Source of the DNA: DASQPR01 sp963724705
Lineage (GTDB): Bacteria; Actinomycetota; Actinomycetes; Mycobacteriales; Micromonosporaceae
Length of the DNA stretch: 64,000 nt
Assembly: GCA_963724705.1 (NCBI GenBank)
Contig: CAVRVS010000004.1
Location: forward strand, 62,001 to 126,000
Direction: 5' to 3'
The position numbers and the translations under genes are program-made. Under the pieces are notes generated by a model. That model had not been told where the DNA came from. It saw only the letters and a list, made by a program, of their open reading frames with translations, and ran no database searches. Shown one piece after another: positions 46,256 to 55,753 of this stretch (position 1 is its first letter; each line of letters begins with the position of its first letter).

Positions 46256-46938
46256 GCATCCTCTCGACCGCCCTGCCAACCGTCGATGAGGCCCGCCACC
46301 AGCTGGTCGAGATGCACCAGGAGCTGGTCCGGTACAACCTGGTGGCGTGGACCGCCGGCAACGTATCGGCGCGGGCCCGGGGCCCGGAAGGCGACGTCTT
46401 GGTGATAAAGCCGTCCGGGGTTTCCTACCGGGACCTGACCGCGGCGGCGATGATCGTCTGCGATCTGGACGGTGTTGCGCTGTCGGGGGACCTAGCGGCA
46501 TCCAGTGACACCGCCGCCCACGCCTATGTCTACCGACACCGCCCGGAGGTCGGCGGCGTGGTGCACACCCACTCGCCCTACGCCAGCGCCTGGGCCGCAC
46601 GCAACGAGGAGATCCCATGCGTACTCACGGCAATGGCCGACGAGTTCGGTGGCCCGATTCCAGTCGGTCCATTCGCGATCATCGGCGACGACTCAATCGG
46701 CCGCGGGATCGTGGCCACTCTCGCCGGGCACCGCTCGCCGGCCGTGCTGATGGCCAATCACGGCGTGTTCACCATAGGTCCCGATGCCACCTACGCGGTG
46801 AAGGCCGCCGTGATGTGCGAGGACGTCGCCCGCACCGTACACCTGGCTCGCCAGCTGGGCGATCCAGTACCGATCCCGCCACACGCGATCGACCAACTCT
46901 ACGACCGGTACCAGAACGTGTACGGGCAGCGCCGGTGA
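46252..46938 (+). CDS. araD: L-ribulose-5-phosphate 4-epimerase
   Basis: 228 residues. Class II aldolase fold with zinc ligands in VVHTHSPYASAW and later His residues, the phosphate-binding TAGNVSAR and SSDTAAHAYVY, and MANHGVFTIG. Converts L-ribulose-5-phosphate to D-xylulose-5-phosphate for the pentose phosphate pathway. Start overlaps the araB stop (ATGA). Confidence 0.95.
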   Translation: MSILSTALPTVDEARHQLVEMHQELVRYNLVAWTAGNVSARARGPEGDVLVIKPSGVSYRDLTAAAMIVCDLDGVALSGDLAASSDTAAHAYVYRHRPEVGGVVHTHSPYASAWAARNEEIPCVLTAMADEFGGPIPVGPFAIIGDDSIGRGIVATLAGHRSPAVLMANHGVFTIGPDATYAVKAAVMCEDVARTVHLARQLGDPVPIPPHAIDQLYDRYQNVYGQRR

Positions 46939-46948
46939 GAATCGAGCC

Positions 46949-47959
46949 GTGATGACAGTCGCGCGGCTGTACGCCGCCGGAGATATCCGGATCGTCGAGG
47001 AGCCTGAACCGCGGCCGGGACCGGGCGAGGAACTGGTCCGAGTCGAGGCGGTCGGCATCTGTGGCTCAGACGTGCATTGGTTCACCGAGGGGTCGATCGG
47101 CGACGCTCGGCTCGATCGTCCGCTGGTGCTCGGCCATGAGATGGGCGGCACCATCGCCACCGGGCCGCGCGCCGGCACGCGGGTCGCCATCGATCCGGCC
47201 ATCCCGTGCTGGAGCTGTCCGCCGTGCCGGGACGGGAACCCCAACCTGTGCCTGAACGTGATCTTCGCCGGACACGGGACGACCGACGGCGGCATGCGCC
47301 AATACCTCAGCTGGCCGGCCGAGCGCCTTCACCCCGTACCGGAGGTGCTGGATCCGACGCGCATCGCGCTGCTGGAACCGCTCGGTGTGGCGCTGCACGC
47401 GCATGACCTTGCCCACCAGCGGCTCGGCGCCGGCGTAGGTGTCGTCGGCTGCGGGCCGATCGGGCTATTGGTGGTGCAGCTGGCGCGGCTGGCCGGCGCG
47501 AGCCGGGTGCTGGCCGTCGAACCGCTGGCGTGGCGCCGGGAACTGGCCGCGAAGTACGGTGCCACCGCGCTCACGCCAGCGCAGGCGACCGCCGAGGGCG
47601 GACCAGGTGCCGACTTGGACGTGGTCATCGAAGTCGCGGGTACGGACGCGGCCGTGCAGCAGGCGATCGACCTGGTTCGACCGGGCGGACGGGTGGTGCT
47701 GGCGGGCATTCCGGACGAGGACCGGACCACATTCCTCGCCTCTTCCGCGCGTCGCAAGGGGCTGACCATCGCATTGTCCCGGCGGATGAAGGAGGTCTAC
47801 CCCCGAGCAATCGAGCTGCTGGCGTCCGGGCGGGTCGACACGGACGATCTCATCAGCCACCGGTTCGCCCTCGACGACGCGGCGGCGGCGATGCGCGTCG
47901 CGGCCGAGCGGGCCGGTCTAAAGGTGGTGGTCCTGCCGTGGCCAGACGGGGTGACATGA
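46949..47959 (+). CDS. Zinc-dependent medium-chain dehydrogenase, polyol/sugar type
   Basis: 336 residues. Catalytic zinc ligands Cys in GICGSDVHW, His-Glu in LGHEMGG; structural zinc cysteines in CWSCPPCRDGNPNLC; Rossmann motif GVVGCGPIGLLVVQ. Resembles sorbitol, arabitol and threonine dehydrogenases. It lies between araD and the regulator and overlaps the regulator start by 4 bases, so it is part of the ara operon, although the isomerase route needs no dehydrogenase. It may feed in L-arabitol or another polyol. Start could be the GTG at 46949 or the ATG at 46952. Confidence 0.88.
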   Translation: MMTVARLYAAGDIRIVEEPEPRPGPGEELVRVEAVGICGSDVHWFTEGSIGDARLDRPLVLGHEMGGTIATGPRAGTRVAIDPAIPCWSCPPCRDGNPNLCLNVIFAGHGTTDGGMRQYLSWPAERLHPVPEVLDPTRIALLEPLGVALHAHDLAHQRLGAGVGVVGCGPIGLLVVQLARLAGASRVLAVEPLAWRRELAAKYGATALTPAQATAEGGPGADLDVVIEVAGTDAAVQQAIDLVRPGGRVVLAGIPDEDRTTFLASSARRKGLTIALSRRMKEVYPRAIELLASGRVDTDDLISHRFALDDAAAAMRVAAERAGLKVVVLPWPDGVT

Positions 47960-48975
47960 TCGCTAGCGTGCGCCAGCATCCGGCAATGACCGATGTCGCG
48001 ACCCTGGCCGGGGTCTCGCACCAGACGGTATCGAGGGTGCTCAATGGACACCCGAGCGTGCGGGAGCAGACCCGCAACCGGGTGATGGCGGCCATCGCGC
48101 AGCTCGACTACCGGCCGAACCAGGCGGCGAAGGCGCTGGTCACCGGCCGCTCCCAGGTGCTTGGGGTGGTGGCGCAGAGCTCGACGTTGTTCGGCCCGGC
48201 CTCGCTGCTCGCGGCGTTTGCAAGCGAAGCAGCCGAGGCGGGCTTCGCGGTCAGCATGGTCAGCGTGGGCACCCTCGATCGGGCCTCGATCGCCGAGGCC
48301 CTCGACCGCCACCTGCAGCAGCGAGTGGCGGGCATCGCGGTCATCGCGCCCGTGGCGTCGGCCAGCGACGCGTTGGAGGGCGTCCCCGACGACATCCCGA
48401 TCGTCGCCGTCGACGGCGATCCGCAGCGCTCCAGCCTGCTGGTGACGGTCGACCAGGTGGCCGGCGCAAAGCTCGCCACCCGCCATCTGCTGACCGCCGG
48501 CCACGAAACTGTCTGGCACGTCTGCGGTCCGTCCGACTGGTTCGACAGCGCGGGCCGGACCGCCGGGTGGGAGGCGGCCCTGCGCGAGGCGGGGCGCGAC
48601 ATCCCGCCGCTGGTCCGGGCCGACTGGACCGCCGCGTCCGGCTACGAGGCCGGGTCCATGCTGTCGCGAATGGACGGTGTGACCGCGGTGTTCACCGCGA
48701 ACGACCACGTTGCGCTGGGGTTACTGAGGGCCCTACATGAGCGGGGCAAGCGGGTACCGCAGGACGTGTCGGTAGTGGGTTTCGACGACGTACCGGAGGC
48801 GGCTTTTTTCATCCCGCCGCTCACCACCGTGCGGCCGGACTTCGTCGAGGTGGCCCGGCGCACCCTGACCATGCTGCTGGACCGGCTGGCCGGCTCCACC
48901 GGAGCTCAGCCGGCGCATGAGGTGATCGCGCCGACACTTGTGCAGCGCGCCAGCGTTGCCGGCCCCCCATCCTGA
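47956..48975 (+). CDS. LacI-family regulator of the ara operon
   Basis: 339 residues from the ATG at 47956, overlapping the dehydrogenase stop. LacI HTH (MTDVATLAGVSHQTVSRVLN), hinge YRPNQAAKALVTGRS, effector domain with VAVDGDPQRSSLL and VVGFDDVPEAAFF. Actinobacteria commonly use a LacI-type protein instead of AraC or GntR-type AraR for arabinose. Autoregulated if it binds the operator before araB. Confidence 0.92.
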   Translation: MIASVRQHPAMTDVATLAGVSHQTVSRVLNGHPSVREQTRNRVMAAIAQLDYRPNQAAKALVTGRSQVLGVVAQSSTLFGPASLLAAFASEAAEAGFAVSMVSVGTLDRASIAEALDRHLQQRVAGIAVIAPVASASDALEGVPDDIPIVAVDGDPQRSSLLVTVDQVAGAKLATRHLLTAGHETVWHVCGPSDWFDSAGRTAGWEAALREAGRDIPPLVRADWTAASGYEAGSMLSRMDGVTAVFTANDHVALGLLRALHERGKRVPQDVSVVGFDDVPEAAFFIPPLTTVRPDFVEVARRTLTMLLDRLAGSTGAQPAHEVIAPTLVQRASVAGPPS

Positions 48976-49024
48976 CGGAGCCGCGCACCGATTCGGGTTG
49001 CTTGCGGCTTACCTGGCGAGAGCG

Positions 49025-49040
49025 ACGTTAACGCTAACAT
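49025..49040 (+). promoter_or_regulatory. LacI-type operator before araA
   Basis: ACGTTAACGCTAACAT, 12 of 16 positions symmetric. It shares the -10-like TAACAT end and core GTTA-CG-TAAC layout with the araB site at 44511-44526, so araA has its own regulated promoter although it follows the operon. Confidence 0.6.
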
Positions 49041-49059
49041 CGAGCGAGAGGACTGACTT

Positions 49060-50574
49060 ATGCAGTCACCATTCGAAGGCCGGACCGTGTGGTTCCTGAC
49101 CGGCAGCCAGGACCTGTACGGAGACGCGACGCTGCGCCAGGTCGCAACGCAAGCCCGCCAGATCGTTGATGTGCTCAACGCCGACCCGGCGATTCCGGTC
49201 GCCATCGCATGGAAGCCGGTGCTGACGGACCCCGACGCCATCAGGCGCACCATCCTCGACGCCAACTCGGATGAGGCATGCGTCGGCGTGATCGCATGGA
49301 TGCACACCTTCTCGCCGGCGAAGATGTGGATCCGCGGCCTGGACGCCCTGGACAAGCCGCTGCTGCATCTGCACACCCAGGCCAACGAGGCGCTGCCGTG
49401 GTCGAGCCTGGACATGGACTTCATGAACCTCAATCAGTCGGCGCACGGCGACCGCGAGTTCGGCTTCATCCAGACCCGCATGGGCCTTTCCAGGGTGACC
49501 GTGTGCGGTCACGTCTCGGACACCGTCGTACGCCACCGGATCGGATCGTGGATCCGCGTGGCCACCGCGTGCGAGCACATGCGGCACCTCAAGCTGGCCC
49601 GGTTCGGCGACAATATGCGCGGCGTCGCGGTGACCGAGGGCGATAAGGTCGAGGCGGAGTTGCGGTTCGGTGTCTCGGTGAACACCTACCCGGTCAACGA
49701 ACTCGTCGCAGCCGTGGATGCGGTCGCCGATCGCGTGGTCGAGGATCTCGTCGACGAGTACCTGCACAGCTACGCGGTCGTGGAGCCGCTGCGCCCCGGC
49801 GGCGACCGCCACGACTCGCTGCGTTACGGGGCCCGCATAGAGGCCGGCCTGCGCCAGTTCCTCACCGACGGCGGCTTCGCCGCGTTCACCACAAATTTCG
49901 AGGACCTCGGCGGTCTGCGTCAGCTCCCCGGCCTCGGCGTGCAGCGACTGATGGCCGACGGGTACGGCTTCGGCGGAGAAGGCGACTGGAAGACCGCGAT
50001 GTTGCTGCGCACCCTCAAGGTGATGGCGTACGGGCTGCCGGGCGGCACCTCGTTCATGGAGGACTACACCTACCACTACGGCCCGGGACCACAGCGCATC
50101 CTCGGTGCGCACATGCTCGAAGTTTGCCCAACGATCGCCGCCGGGCGACCCAGTCTCGAGATCCATCCGTTGAGCATCGGCGGCCGGGAGGACCCGGTGC
50201 GGCTCAAGTTCAGCGCCGCCCCCGGTACGGGAATCACGGTCGGCCTGTCCGACCTGGGCGCCCGGTTCCGCTTGACCGCCAACGTCGTCGACGTCGTTGC
50301 ACCGGACGAGGACCTGCCTAAGCTGCCGGTCGCGTGCGCAGTATGGGAGCCCCGGCCGTCGCTAGCGGTGTCGGCGGAATGCTGGCTTGCCGCCGGCGGT
50401 CCGCATCACACCGTACTGTCGACCGCGCTCGACGCCGACATGCTCAGCATGTTCGCGTCGATGACTCATACCGAGCTTTCCCTCATCGACGAGACGACCA
50501 ACCGACGCCAGTTCGACAACGAACTGCGCTGGAACCAGGCCTACTATCTGCTGGCCGCCCGGTCGCGGCGATAA
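49060..50574 (+). CDS. araA: L-arabinose isomerase
   Basis: 504 residues, the normal AraA length; GAGAGGAC lies 6 bases before the ATG. Begins with WFLTGSQDLYG; metal ligand Glu and His residues fall in the GGFAAFTTNFEDLGGLRQLP, GFGGEGDWKTAMLL, and MEDYTYH segments and the following LEVCPTIAAGRP. Isomerises L-arabinose to L-ribulose, the first step before AraB. Expressed from its own promoter. Confidence 0.97.
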   Translation: MQSPFEGRTVWFLTGSQDLYGDATLRQVATQARQIVDVLNADPAIPVAIAWKPVLTDPDAIRRTILDANSDEACVGVIAWMHTFSPAKMWIRGLDALDKPLLHLHTQANEALPWSSLDMDFMNLNQSAHGDREFGFIQTRMGLSRVTVCGHVSDTVVRHRIGSWIRVATACEHMRHLKLARFGDNMRGVAVTEGDKVEAELRFGVSVNTYPVNELVAAVDAVADRVVEDLVDEYLHSYAVVEPLRPGGDRHDSLRYGARIEAGLRQFLTDGGFAAFTTNFEDLGGLRQLPGLGVQRLMADGYGFGGEGDWKTAMLLRTLKVMAYGLPGGTSFMEDYTYHYGPGPQRILGAHMLEVCPTIAAGRPSLEIHPLSIGGREDPVRLKFSAAPGTGITVGLSDLGARFRLTANVVDVVAPDEDLPKLPVACAVWEPRPSLAVSAECWLAAGGPHHTVLSTALDADMLSMFASMTHTELSLIDETTNRRQFDNELRWNQAYYLLAARSRR

Positions 50575-50705
50575 CGACACCGGACCGGGCGCTGTATCGA
50601 GTGAGGCACATGTCGCGAACTGGCATGTGAGCTGGCCCATAACGGTCCACACCCATGGATCTCCACTGTGATCCATTGCTCCGTAGGTGGCCGTGCGCTT
50701 GCGGC

Positions 50706-52001
50706 CTAGGGTAAGGCGGCCGATTCCAGCGCCTCATCGAGTATCTCCAGCCCCAGGGACAGCTCGGCTTCGGTACTGGTCAATGGCGGCGCGATGCGGA
50801 AGATGCCGCCCATCCCGGGCAGCTGCACCACGTTCACGTGCAGACCGAGGGCAAGGCAGCGCCGGGTGACATCCGCACCAAGTTTGTCGGCGCCTTCCTT
50901 CGATGATCGGTCTCGCACCAGCTCGATGCCTTGCAGCAGACCCCGCCCGCGCACGTCACCGACGGCGTCATGGCGGTCCTGGATCTCCAGAAGCCCGCGG
51001 CGCAGGTGGTCGCCGAGTTTGACCGCCTGCTGATCCAGACCGTCTCGTTCCAGGATGTCCAGGACCGTGTTGCCGACCGCGGCGGGCAACGGGTCCGAGA
51101 CGTGGGTGGTGTAGAAGAGGAACCCGCGCTCGTGCGCCATCTGTTCGATCTCAGCGCTGGTCACGACGGCGGCCAGCGGCAGACCCGCCCCGAGCGTTTT
51201 CGACAGCGTGAGAATGTCGGGCACCACGCCGTCGCGCTGGAACGCGTACCAGGTTCCGGTTCGGCACATGCCGGTCTGGGCCTCGTCGAGAATCAGCAGC
51301 ATCCCCCGGTGCCGGCACTTCTGGTGCAGTGCGGCGAGATACCCCAACGGCGGTGTGATGACACCGCCGGAACTCAGGATCGGCTCGACCAGACAGGCGG
51401 CAAGGCTTCCGACCGACTGGGCATCGATCATGTCGAAGGCGAAGTCGAGCTGCCGGCGCCAGTCGAGTTCACCGCTCGGTGTCGTGAAGTCGGGCCGGTA
51501 CTCGTTGGGTGTCGGGATGGCGAAGTTCCCTGGCGACGCGGGGCCGTACCCTCTGCGGCCGGAGCTGTACGTCGCCGCAGCCGCCGCCTGCGTCATCCCG
51601 TGCCACGAGCCCGCGAACGACACCACCTCGTGCCCGCCGGTCACGAGTTTCGCCATGCGTACAGCTGCTTCGTTCGATTCGGCGCCGGTGGTGAGCAGCA
51701 GCGTCTTCGACAGCGGCGCCGGTAGCGACTCCGCCAGCCTGCGGCACAGGTCGACAACCGGCCGCGACAGCATCCCGCTGAACAGGTGGTCGAGCGCGGC
51801 GATCTGCCGGCTCACAGTCGCGACGATCTCCGGATGGGCGTGGCCCAGGATGGCGCTCATCTGGCCCGACGTGAAGTCGAGGATGCGTCGGCCGTCCTCG
51901 GTGTATACGAAGCTGCCCTCGGCTCGCGCGATAATCGCCGGCGTGAAGCCGCCGCCGTATCGCACGACATGCCGTTCGACGTCGCCCCAGAATTGCGTCA
52001 T
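50706..52001 (-). CDS. dgdA: 2,2-dialkylglycine decarboxylase (class III aminotransferase fold)
   Basis: 431 residues from the ATG at 52001. Near full-length match in motif order to DGD: HVVRYGGGFTPAIIARAEGS, LDFTSGQMSAILGHAHPEI, LFSGMLSRPVVDL, LLILDEAQTG, PLP lysine in LSKTLGAGLPLA, LFYTTHVSDPLPAAVG, LPGMGGIFRIAPPLT. Decarboxylates and transaminates 2-methylalanine and similar dialkylglycines, e.g. from fungal peptaibols. Monocistronic, between the ara genes and the oxidative pentose operon, with no obvious link to either. Confidence 0.93.
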   Translation of the reverse strand: MTQFWGDVERHVVRYGGGFTPAIIARAEGSFVYTEDGRRILDFTSGQMSAILGHAHPEIVATVSRQIAALDHLFSGMLSRPVVDLCRRLAESLPAPLSKTLLLTTGAESNEAAVRMAKLVTGGHEVVSFAGSWHGMTQAAAAATYSSGRRGYGPASPGNFAIPTPNEYRPDFTTPSGELDWRRQLDFAFDMIDAQSVGSLAACLVEPILSSGGVITPPLGYLAALHQKCRHRGMLLILDEAQTGMCRTGTWYAFQRDGVVPDILTLSKTLGAGLPLAAVVTSAEIEQMAHERGFLFYTTHVSDPLPAAVGNTVLDILERDGLDQQAVKLGDHLRRGLLEIQDRHDAVGDVRGRGLLQGIELVRDRSSKEGADKLGADVTRRCLALGLHVNVVQLPGMGGIFRIAPPLTSTEAELSLGLEILDEALESAALP

Positions 52002-52213
52002 GCCTCGACGGTACGAGCACAGGCTGCTTGGCTCCAGCACCTGTTGCCTTCGCCCGCCAACGCGCACCGGACGACCGGATGCAATCTCGTCGCCAAAGCG
52101 GACTAATCAAGCTCTTCCTAGCCGAGCCGGATTTCATCGTCATCCGACCGTCGCCGGCTCGCCTTGGTCGGCGCCGAGTCGCGCAACTGGCGACGTAACG
52201 AGCACGGGCGGGA

Positions 52214-53221
52214 TCAGCCGATCGCTGCGTCGTCGGCAGGGTACGACAGGCCAATTTGCGACCGGATCGCGTCCATCGTTGCCATGATCCGACACGTCTC
52301 GTCCAACGGCAGCGCCGGGCTTTCGGTCAGGCCCTCGATCAAGCACCGCGCGACCTCTTCGGCCTGGAACCGTAGCCCGTTGCCCGGCACGGCGAATTCG
52401 TAACGCTCGACCGCACCGGCACGAGTCGTCAACGTGAACGAGGTCGGCCGGTAGAACATCCCGTCGATGTCGATGCGAGCGTCGGTACCCGCGATCGTCG
52501 CCTCGTTCGCCAGCCATGACTGCATCGTGGCGTTGGCGATCGCCTGCCGCCCGTCGTCGTACTGCATCAGCACGGCAGTCTGCGCGTCGACGCCGGTGTC
52601 GCCGAACTGCGCCGACGCGCTGATCGAGAGCGGATCGCCGAGCACCATGGCGGCGAACGAAATCGGGTAGATGCCAAGGTCCATCAGTGCGCCGCCGCCG
52701 AGGCCCATGTCGAACATCCGGTGTGCCGGATTCCGGGCGAACCATACGCCGTGTTCGGCGGTGACGAGGCGCACATCGCCCAGCCGACCCTCGGCCAGCA
52801 GTTCGCGGATGCGGCGCATGTGCGGTAGGTGCCGCGACCACATCGCTTCCATCAGGAAGGTCCCGCGCTCATGTGCACGGCGGACGAGATCGGTCGCCTC
52901 GGCGAGATTGATGGTGAACGGCTTCTCCAACAGCACCGCCTTACCGGACTCGATCGCGGCCGCGCCAACCTCGTGATGAGCCGCGTGGGGCACTGCGATG
53001 TAGATCGCGTCGATGTCATCGGCGTCGAGAAGGTCGGCATGGCTCGCATAGGACCGTTGCGCGCCGGTGCGGGCCTGGAACGCGGTGGCCCGGTCGACCG
53101 ATCGCGATGCCACCGCGACCAGTTCGCCGAGCGGGGAAAGCCGCAAGTCATCGGCGAAGTTGCCAGCGATGTTGCCGGTGCCGATGATTCCCCAGCGCAC
53201 GCGCGCGGTTGGCTCGGCCAT
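52214..53221 (-). CDS. Gfo/Idh/MocA-family oxidoreductase
   Basis: 335 residues from the ATG at 53221, with GGAGG 10 bases upstream. Rossmann motif GIIGTGNIAGNF, the EKPF lysine motif (LLEKPFTIN) and the substrate-barrel GGGALMDLGIYPISF. NAD(P)-dependent sugar or sugar-acid dehydrogenase. Last gene of the oxidative operon, so it is the candidate for the first step, aldopentose to lactone (inference). Confidence 0.9.
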   Translation of the reverse strand: MAEPTARVRWGIIGTGNIAGNFADDLRLSPLGELVAVASRSVDRATAFQARTGAQRSYASHADLLDADDIDAIYIAVPHAAHHEVGAAAIESGKAVLLEKPFTINLAEATDLVRRAHERGTFLMEAMWSRHLPHMRRIRELLAEGRLGDVRLVTAEHGVWFARNPAHRMFDMGLGGGALMDLGIYPISFAAMVLGDPLSISASAQFGDTGVDAQTAVLMQYDDGRQAIANATMQSWLANEATIAGTDARIDIDGMFYRPTSFTLTTRAGAVERYEFAVPGNGLRFQAEEVARCLIEGLTESPALPLDETCRIMATMDAIRSQIGLSYPADDAAIG

Positions 53222-53266
53222 GGTCACCACCCCCTCCGGATTCGTTGGTATCGGTGATTCCGCTGC

Positions 53267-54778
53267 TCAGCGGACGTGCTTCAGCACTCCGTCGATTCGG
53301 CGCATGAGCCCGCGCGAGTGTCCGGGGGAGTCACGGAGCTCGTCCGGCAGCAAGCCGTCCGGTACGTCCTGGAGGCTGATCGGCTTGAGCCAGCGCCGGA
53401 TAGCGGTCGCACCGACGCTCGTGTGCAACGCGTTCGTGGTGGCCGGATACGGTCCGCCGTGGTGCATCGCCCACCCCACGGCGACGCCGGTCGGGAAGCC
53501 GTTCCACACGACCCGGCCGACCATTGCGGTCAGCTTCGCGTATACCCGTGCGGCGACGTCCTCGTCGTCGGCGTCCGCGTGCACCGTTCCGGTCAATGCC
53601 GGTCCGAGCCGCCCGAGCAGCGCGAGCAACTCGTTCTCGTCGGCGTACTCGACGACCACCACGACCGGTCCGAAGCACTCTTCGGTGAGGGCGCCGCCGA
53701 CGGCGTCAGCTGGTGCGCGCAGCACGAGCGGCACACCCGACCAGCCCTCGCCCACCGCCGGGTGGCCCTCAGCCACGACCTCGACGCCGCGCGAGCCGCG
53801 CAGCGTCTCCACACCGTCCTGGAACAGGTGCGCCGTGCGCTCGCTGAGCATGACGCCGCCGGACGTAGTGGCGACCCGGGCGGCGAGCGCGTCCACGACG
53901 GCGGCGCCGTGCGGACCGGCGGGTACGAGTGCGATCCCGGGCTTCGTGCAGAACTGACCGACACCGAGAGTGAACGAGCCGGCGAGCCCTTCGCCAATCG
54001 CGCTCGCTCGGGACCGTGCGGCGACCGGGCAGACGACGAGCGTGTTCAGCGCGCCCAGCTCACCGTAGAACGGGATCGGCGACGGTCGCGACGAGGCGAT
54101 GTCGAACAGCGCACGACCGCCGGCGACCGAGCCGGTGAAGCCGACCGCCTGGATGGCCGGATGCCGGACGAGGTCGACCCCGGCGTCGCGGCCGAACGCG
54201 ACGCCGATGACGTCGGCCGTGACGCCAGCGTCACGTGCCCCCTGAGCCAGCACCTGGGCGGAAAGCAGCGACGTCACGGGATGGGCCTCGTGTGCCTTGG
54301 CGACAACGGGGCAACCAGCGGCCAGCGCGGACGCGGTGTCGCCGCCGGGCACAGAGAACGCGAATGGAAAGTTGCTCGCGCCGAAGACCGCCACCGGCCC
54401 GAGCGGCAGGAGCATGCGGCGCAGGTCCGGACGCGGGCCCATCGGCGAGTCGCCGGCGTGGTCGATCGTCGCTTCGAGATAGGCGCCGTCGTCCACCACG
54501 TCTGCGAAAAGTTCGAGCTGGAAGCGGGTCCGGGTCAGTTCGTTGTTGAGGCGTACGGGCCCGAGCGCGGTCTCGCGGTCGGCCACCTTGACGAGATCGT
54601 CGCGCTGCGACTCGAACGCGGCCGCCATCGACCGCAGCAACGCGGCGCGGCCAGCACGACCGATCGCCGCCAACTGTTCGGCCGCCACGACCGCCTTGCC
54701 GACCGTGTCGTCGATGTCGGTGGTGACGTCCAGTTCCTCGACGACCCGACCGGTACGCGGGTCCATGCTCGCGATCAC
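53267..54778 (-). CDS. 2-oxoglutarate semialdehyde (2,5-dioxopentanoate) dehydrogenase
   Basis: 503 residues from the GTG at 54778 behind GGAGGAGGAG. Aldehyde dehydrogenase fold of the KGSADH class: FGASNFPFAFSVPGGDTASA, AKAHEAHP, GFTGSVAGGRAL, catalytic Cys in GQFCTKPG, EECFGPVVVV. Oxidises 2-oxoglutarate semialdehyde to 2-oxoglutarate, the last step of the non-phosphorylative pentose route. Placed between the FAH-type dehydratase and the oxidoreductase in the operon. Confidence 0.92.
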   Translation of the reverse strand: MIASMDPRTGRVVEELDVTTDIDDTVGKAVVAAEQLAAIGRAGRAALLRSMAAAFESQRDDLVKVADRETALGPVRLNNELTRTRFQLELFADVVDDGAYLEATIDHAGDSPMGPRPDLRRMLLPLGPVAVFGASNFPFAFSVPGGDTASALAAGCPVVAKAHEAHPVTSLLSAQVLAQGARDAGVTADVIGVAFGRDAGVDLVRHPAIQAVGFTGSVAGGRALFDIASSRPSPIPFYGELGALNTLVVCPVAARSRASAIGEGLAGSFTLGVGQFCTKPGIALVPAGPHGAAVVDALAARVATTSGGVMLSERTAHLFQDGVETLRGSRGVEVVAEGHPAVGEGWSGVPLVLRAPADAVGGALTEECFGPVVVVVEYADENELLALLGRLGPALTGTVHADADDEDVAARVYAKLTAMVGRVVWNGFPTGVAVGWAMHHGGPYPATTNALHTSVGATAIRRWLKPISLQDVPDGLLPDELRDSPGHSRGLMRRIDGVLKHVR

Positions 54779-54794
54779 GACTGCTCCTCCTCCG

Positions 54795-55673
54795 TCAGCC
54801 TTGCTCGGTCTGGCCTTGTGGCCGCCCGCGGCGCACGGTGTTCGTCAGCGTCCCGACCTCGTCGAGCGCGATCGCGACGGTGTCACCGTCGGCGAGCGTG
54901 AACGGCGCGGCGGGCACCAGGCACGTCCCCGTTGACAGGACCACGCCGTCGGGGTGAAGGTCGCCGCGCATCAGATATTCCACGAGTTCGTCGAGTTTGC
55001 GGCGAAGCTGTCCGGTGTTCGCCGTGCCGCTCCACACCACGGAACCGCCGCGGCTAATCGTTAGGCGGATGCCGAGCGCATAGGGGTCGTCGACCTCCCA
55101 CGCCGGACGGATCCACGGACCGATCCCGCACGCACCCCAGTAAATCTTCGCCTGCGGCAGGTAGAGCGGGTTCTCGCCCTCGATACTGCGCGACGAGACG
55201 TCATTGCAGACCGTGTATCCGCAGATCTCCCCGGCGCGGTTCACCACAACCGCCAACTCGGGCTCCGGCACGTCGACGGTCGAATCTGCCCGGATGCCGA
55301 GCTGGCCGCCCGGCCCCACAACGCGCCATGCGACAGACTTGAAGAACACTTCCGGCCGTACGGCGTCGTAAACCTGCTCGTAGACGGTGGCGGCGCGTTC
55401 GCTCTCCTCGACCCGAGCCTCACGAGACGTCTCGTATGTGACGCCGGCCGCCCACACCTCGGTGCGTCCGTCGACCGGGGCGAGCAGGTCGACATCCGCG
55501 AGCGCGACGTCATCGCCGCTTGCGTCCGCCACCCGTGTACGGATGTCACCGAGCCGCAGCGCCCACAACTCGGCGAGCGAGCCGACACCGGTCAGCTCGC
55601 GCACGCGGTCGCCGTTGCTGACGCCGATACGTACGTCGGGCGTCCCCGCGATGCGGTATCTGACGATGTTCAT
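54795..55673 (-). CDS. FAH-family 2-keto-3-deoxy-pentonate dehydratase
   Basis: 292 residues. Fumarylacetoacetate-hydrolase fold with VWAAGVTYETSREARVEES, metal ligands in DVPEPELAVVV and CNDVSSRSIEGENPLYLPQA. These match 2-keto-3-deoxy-D-arabinonate dehydratase (KdaD)-type proteins rather than true fumarylacetoacetases. Converts the 2-keto-3-deoxy acid to 2-oxoglutarate semialdehyde. Its stop lies 16 bases before the aldehyde dehydrogenase start. Confidence 0.88.
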   Translation of the reverse strand: MNIVRYRIAGTPDVRIGVSNGDRVRELTGVGSLAELWALRLGDIRTRVADASGDDVALADVDLLAPVDGRTEVWAAGVTYETSREARVEESERAATVYEQVYDAVRPEVFFKSVAWRVVGPGGQLGIRADSTVDVPEPELAVVVNRAGEICGYTVCNDVSSRSIEGENPLYLPQAKIYWGACGIGPWIRPAWEVDDPYALGIRLTISRGGSVVWSGTANTGQLRRKLDELVEYLMRGDLHPDGVVLSTGTCLVPAAPFTLADGDTVAIALDEVGTLTNTVRRGRPQGQTEQG

Positions 55674-55753
55674 GGCCTACTCCTGGGCTGTCGTGTGCGC
55701 GTCGGGGCCGCCTGAGGCGCGTGACGGTCGGGTTGGCGAAAGGTGTGCCTGGC

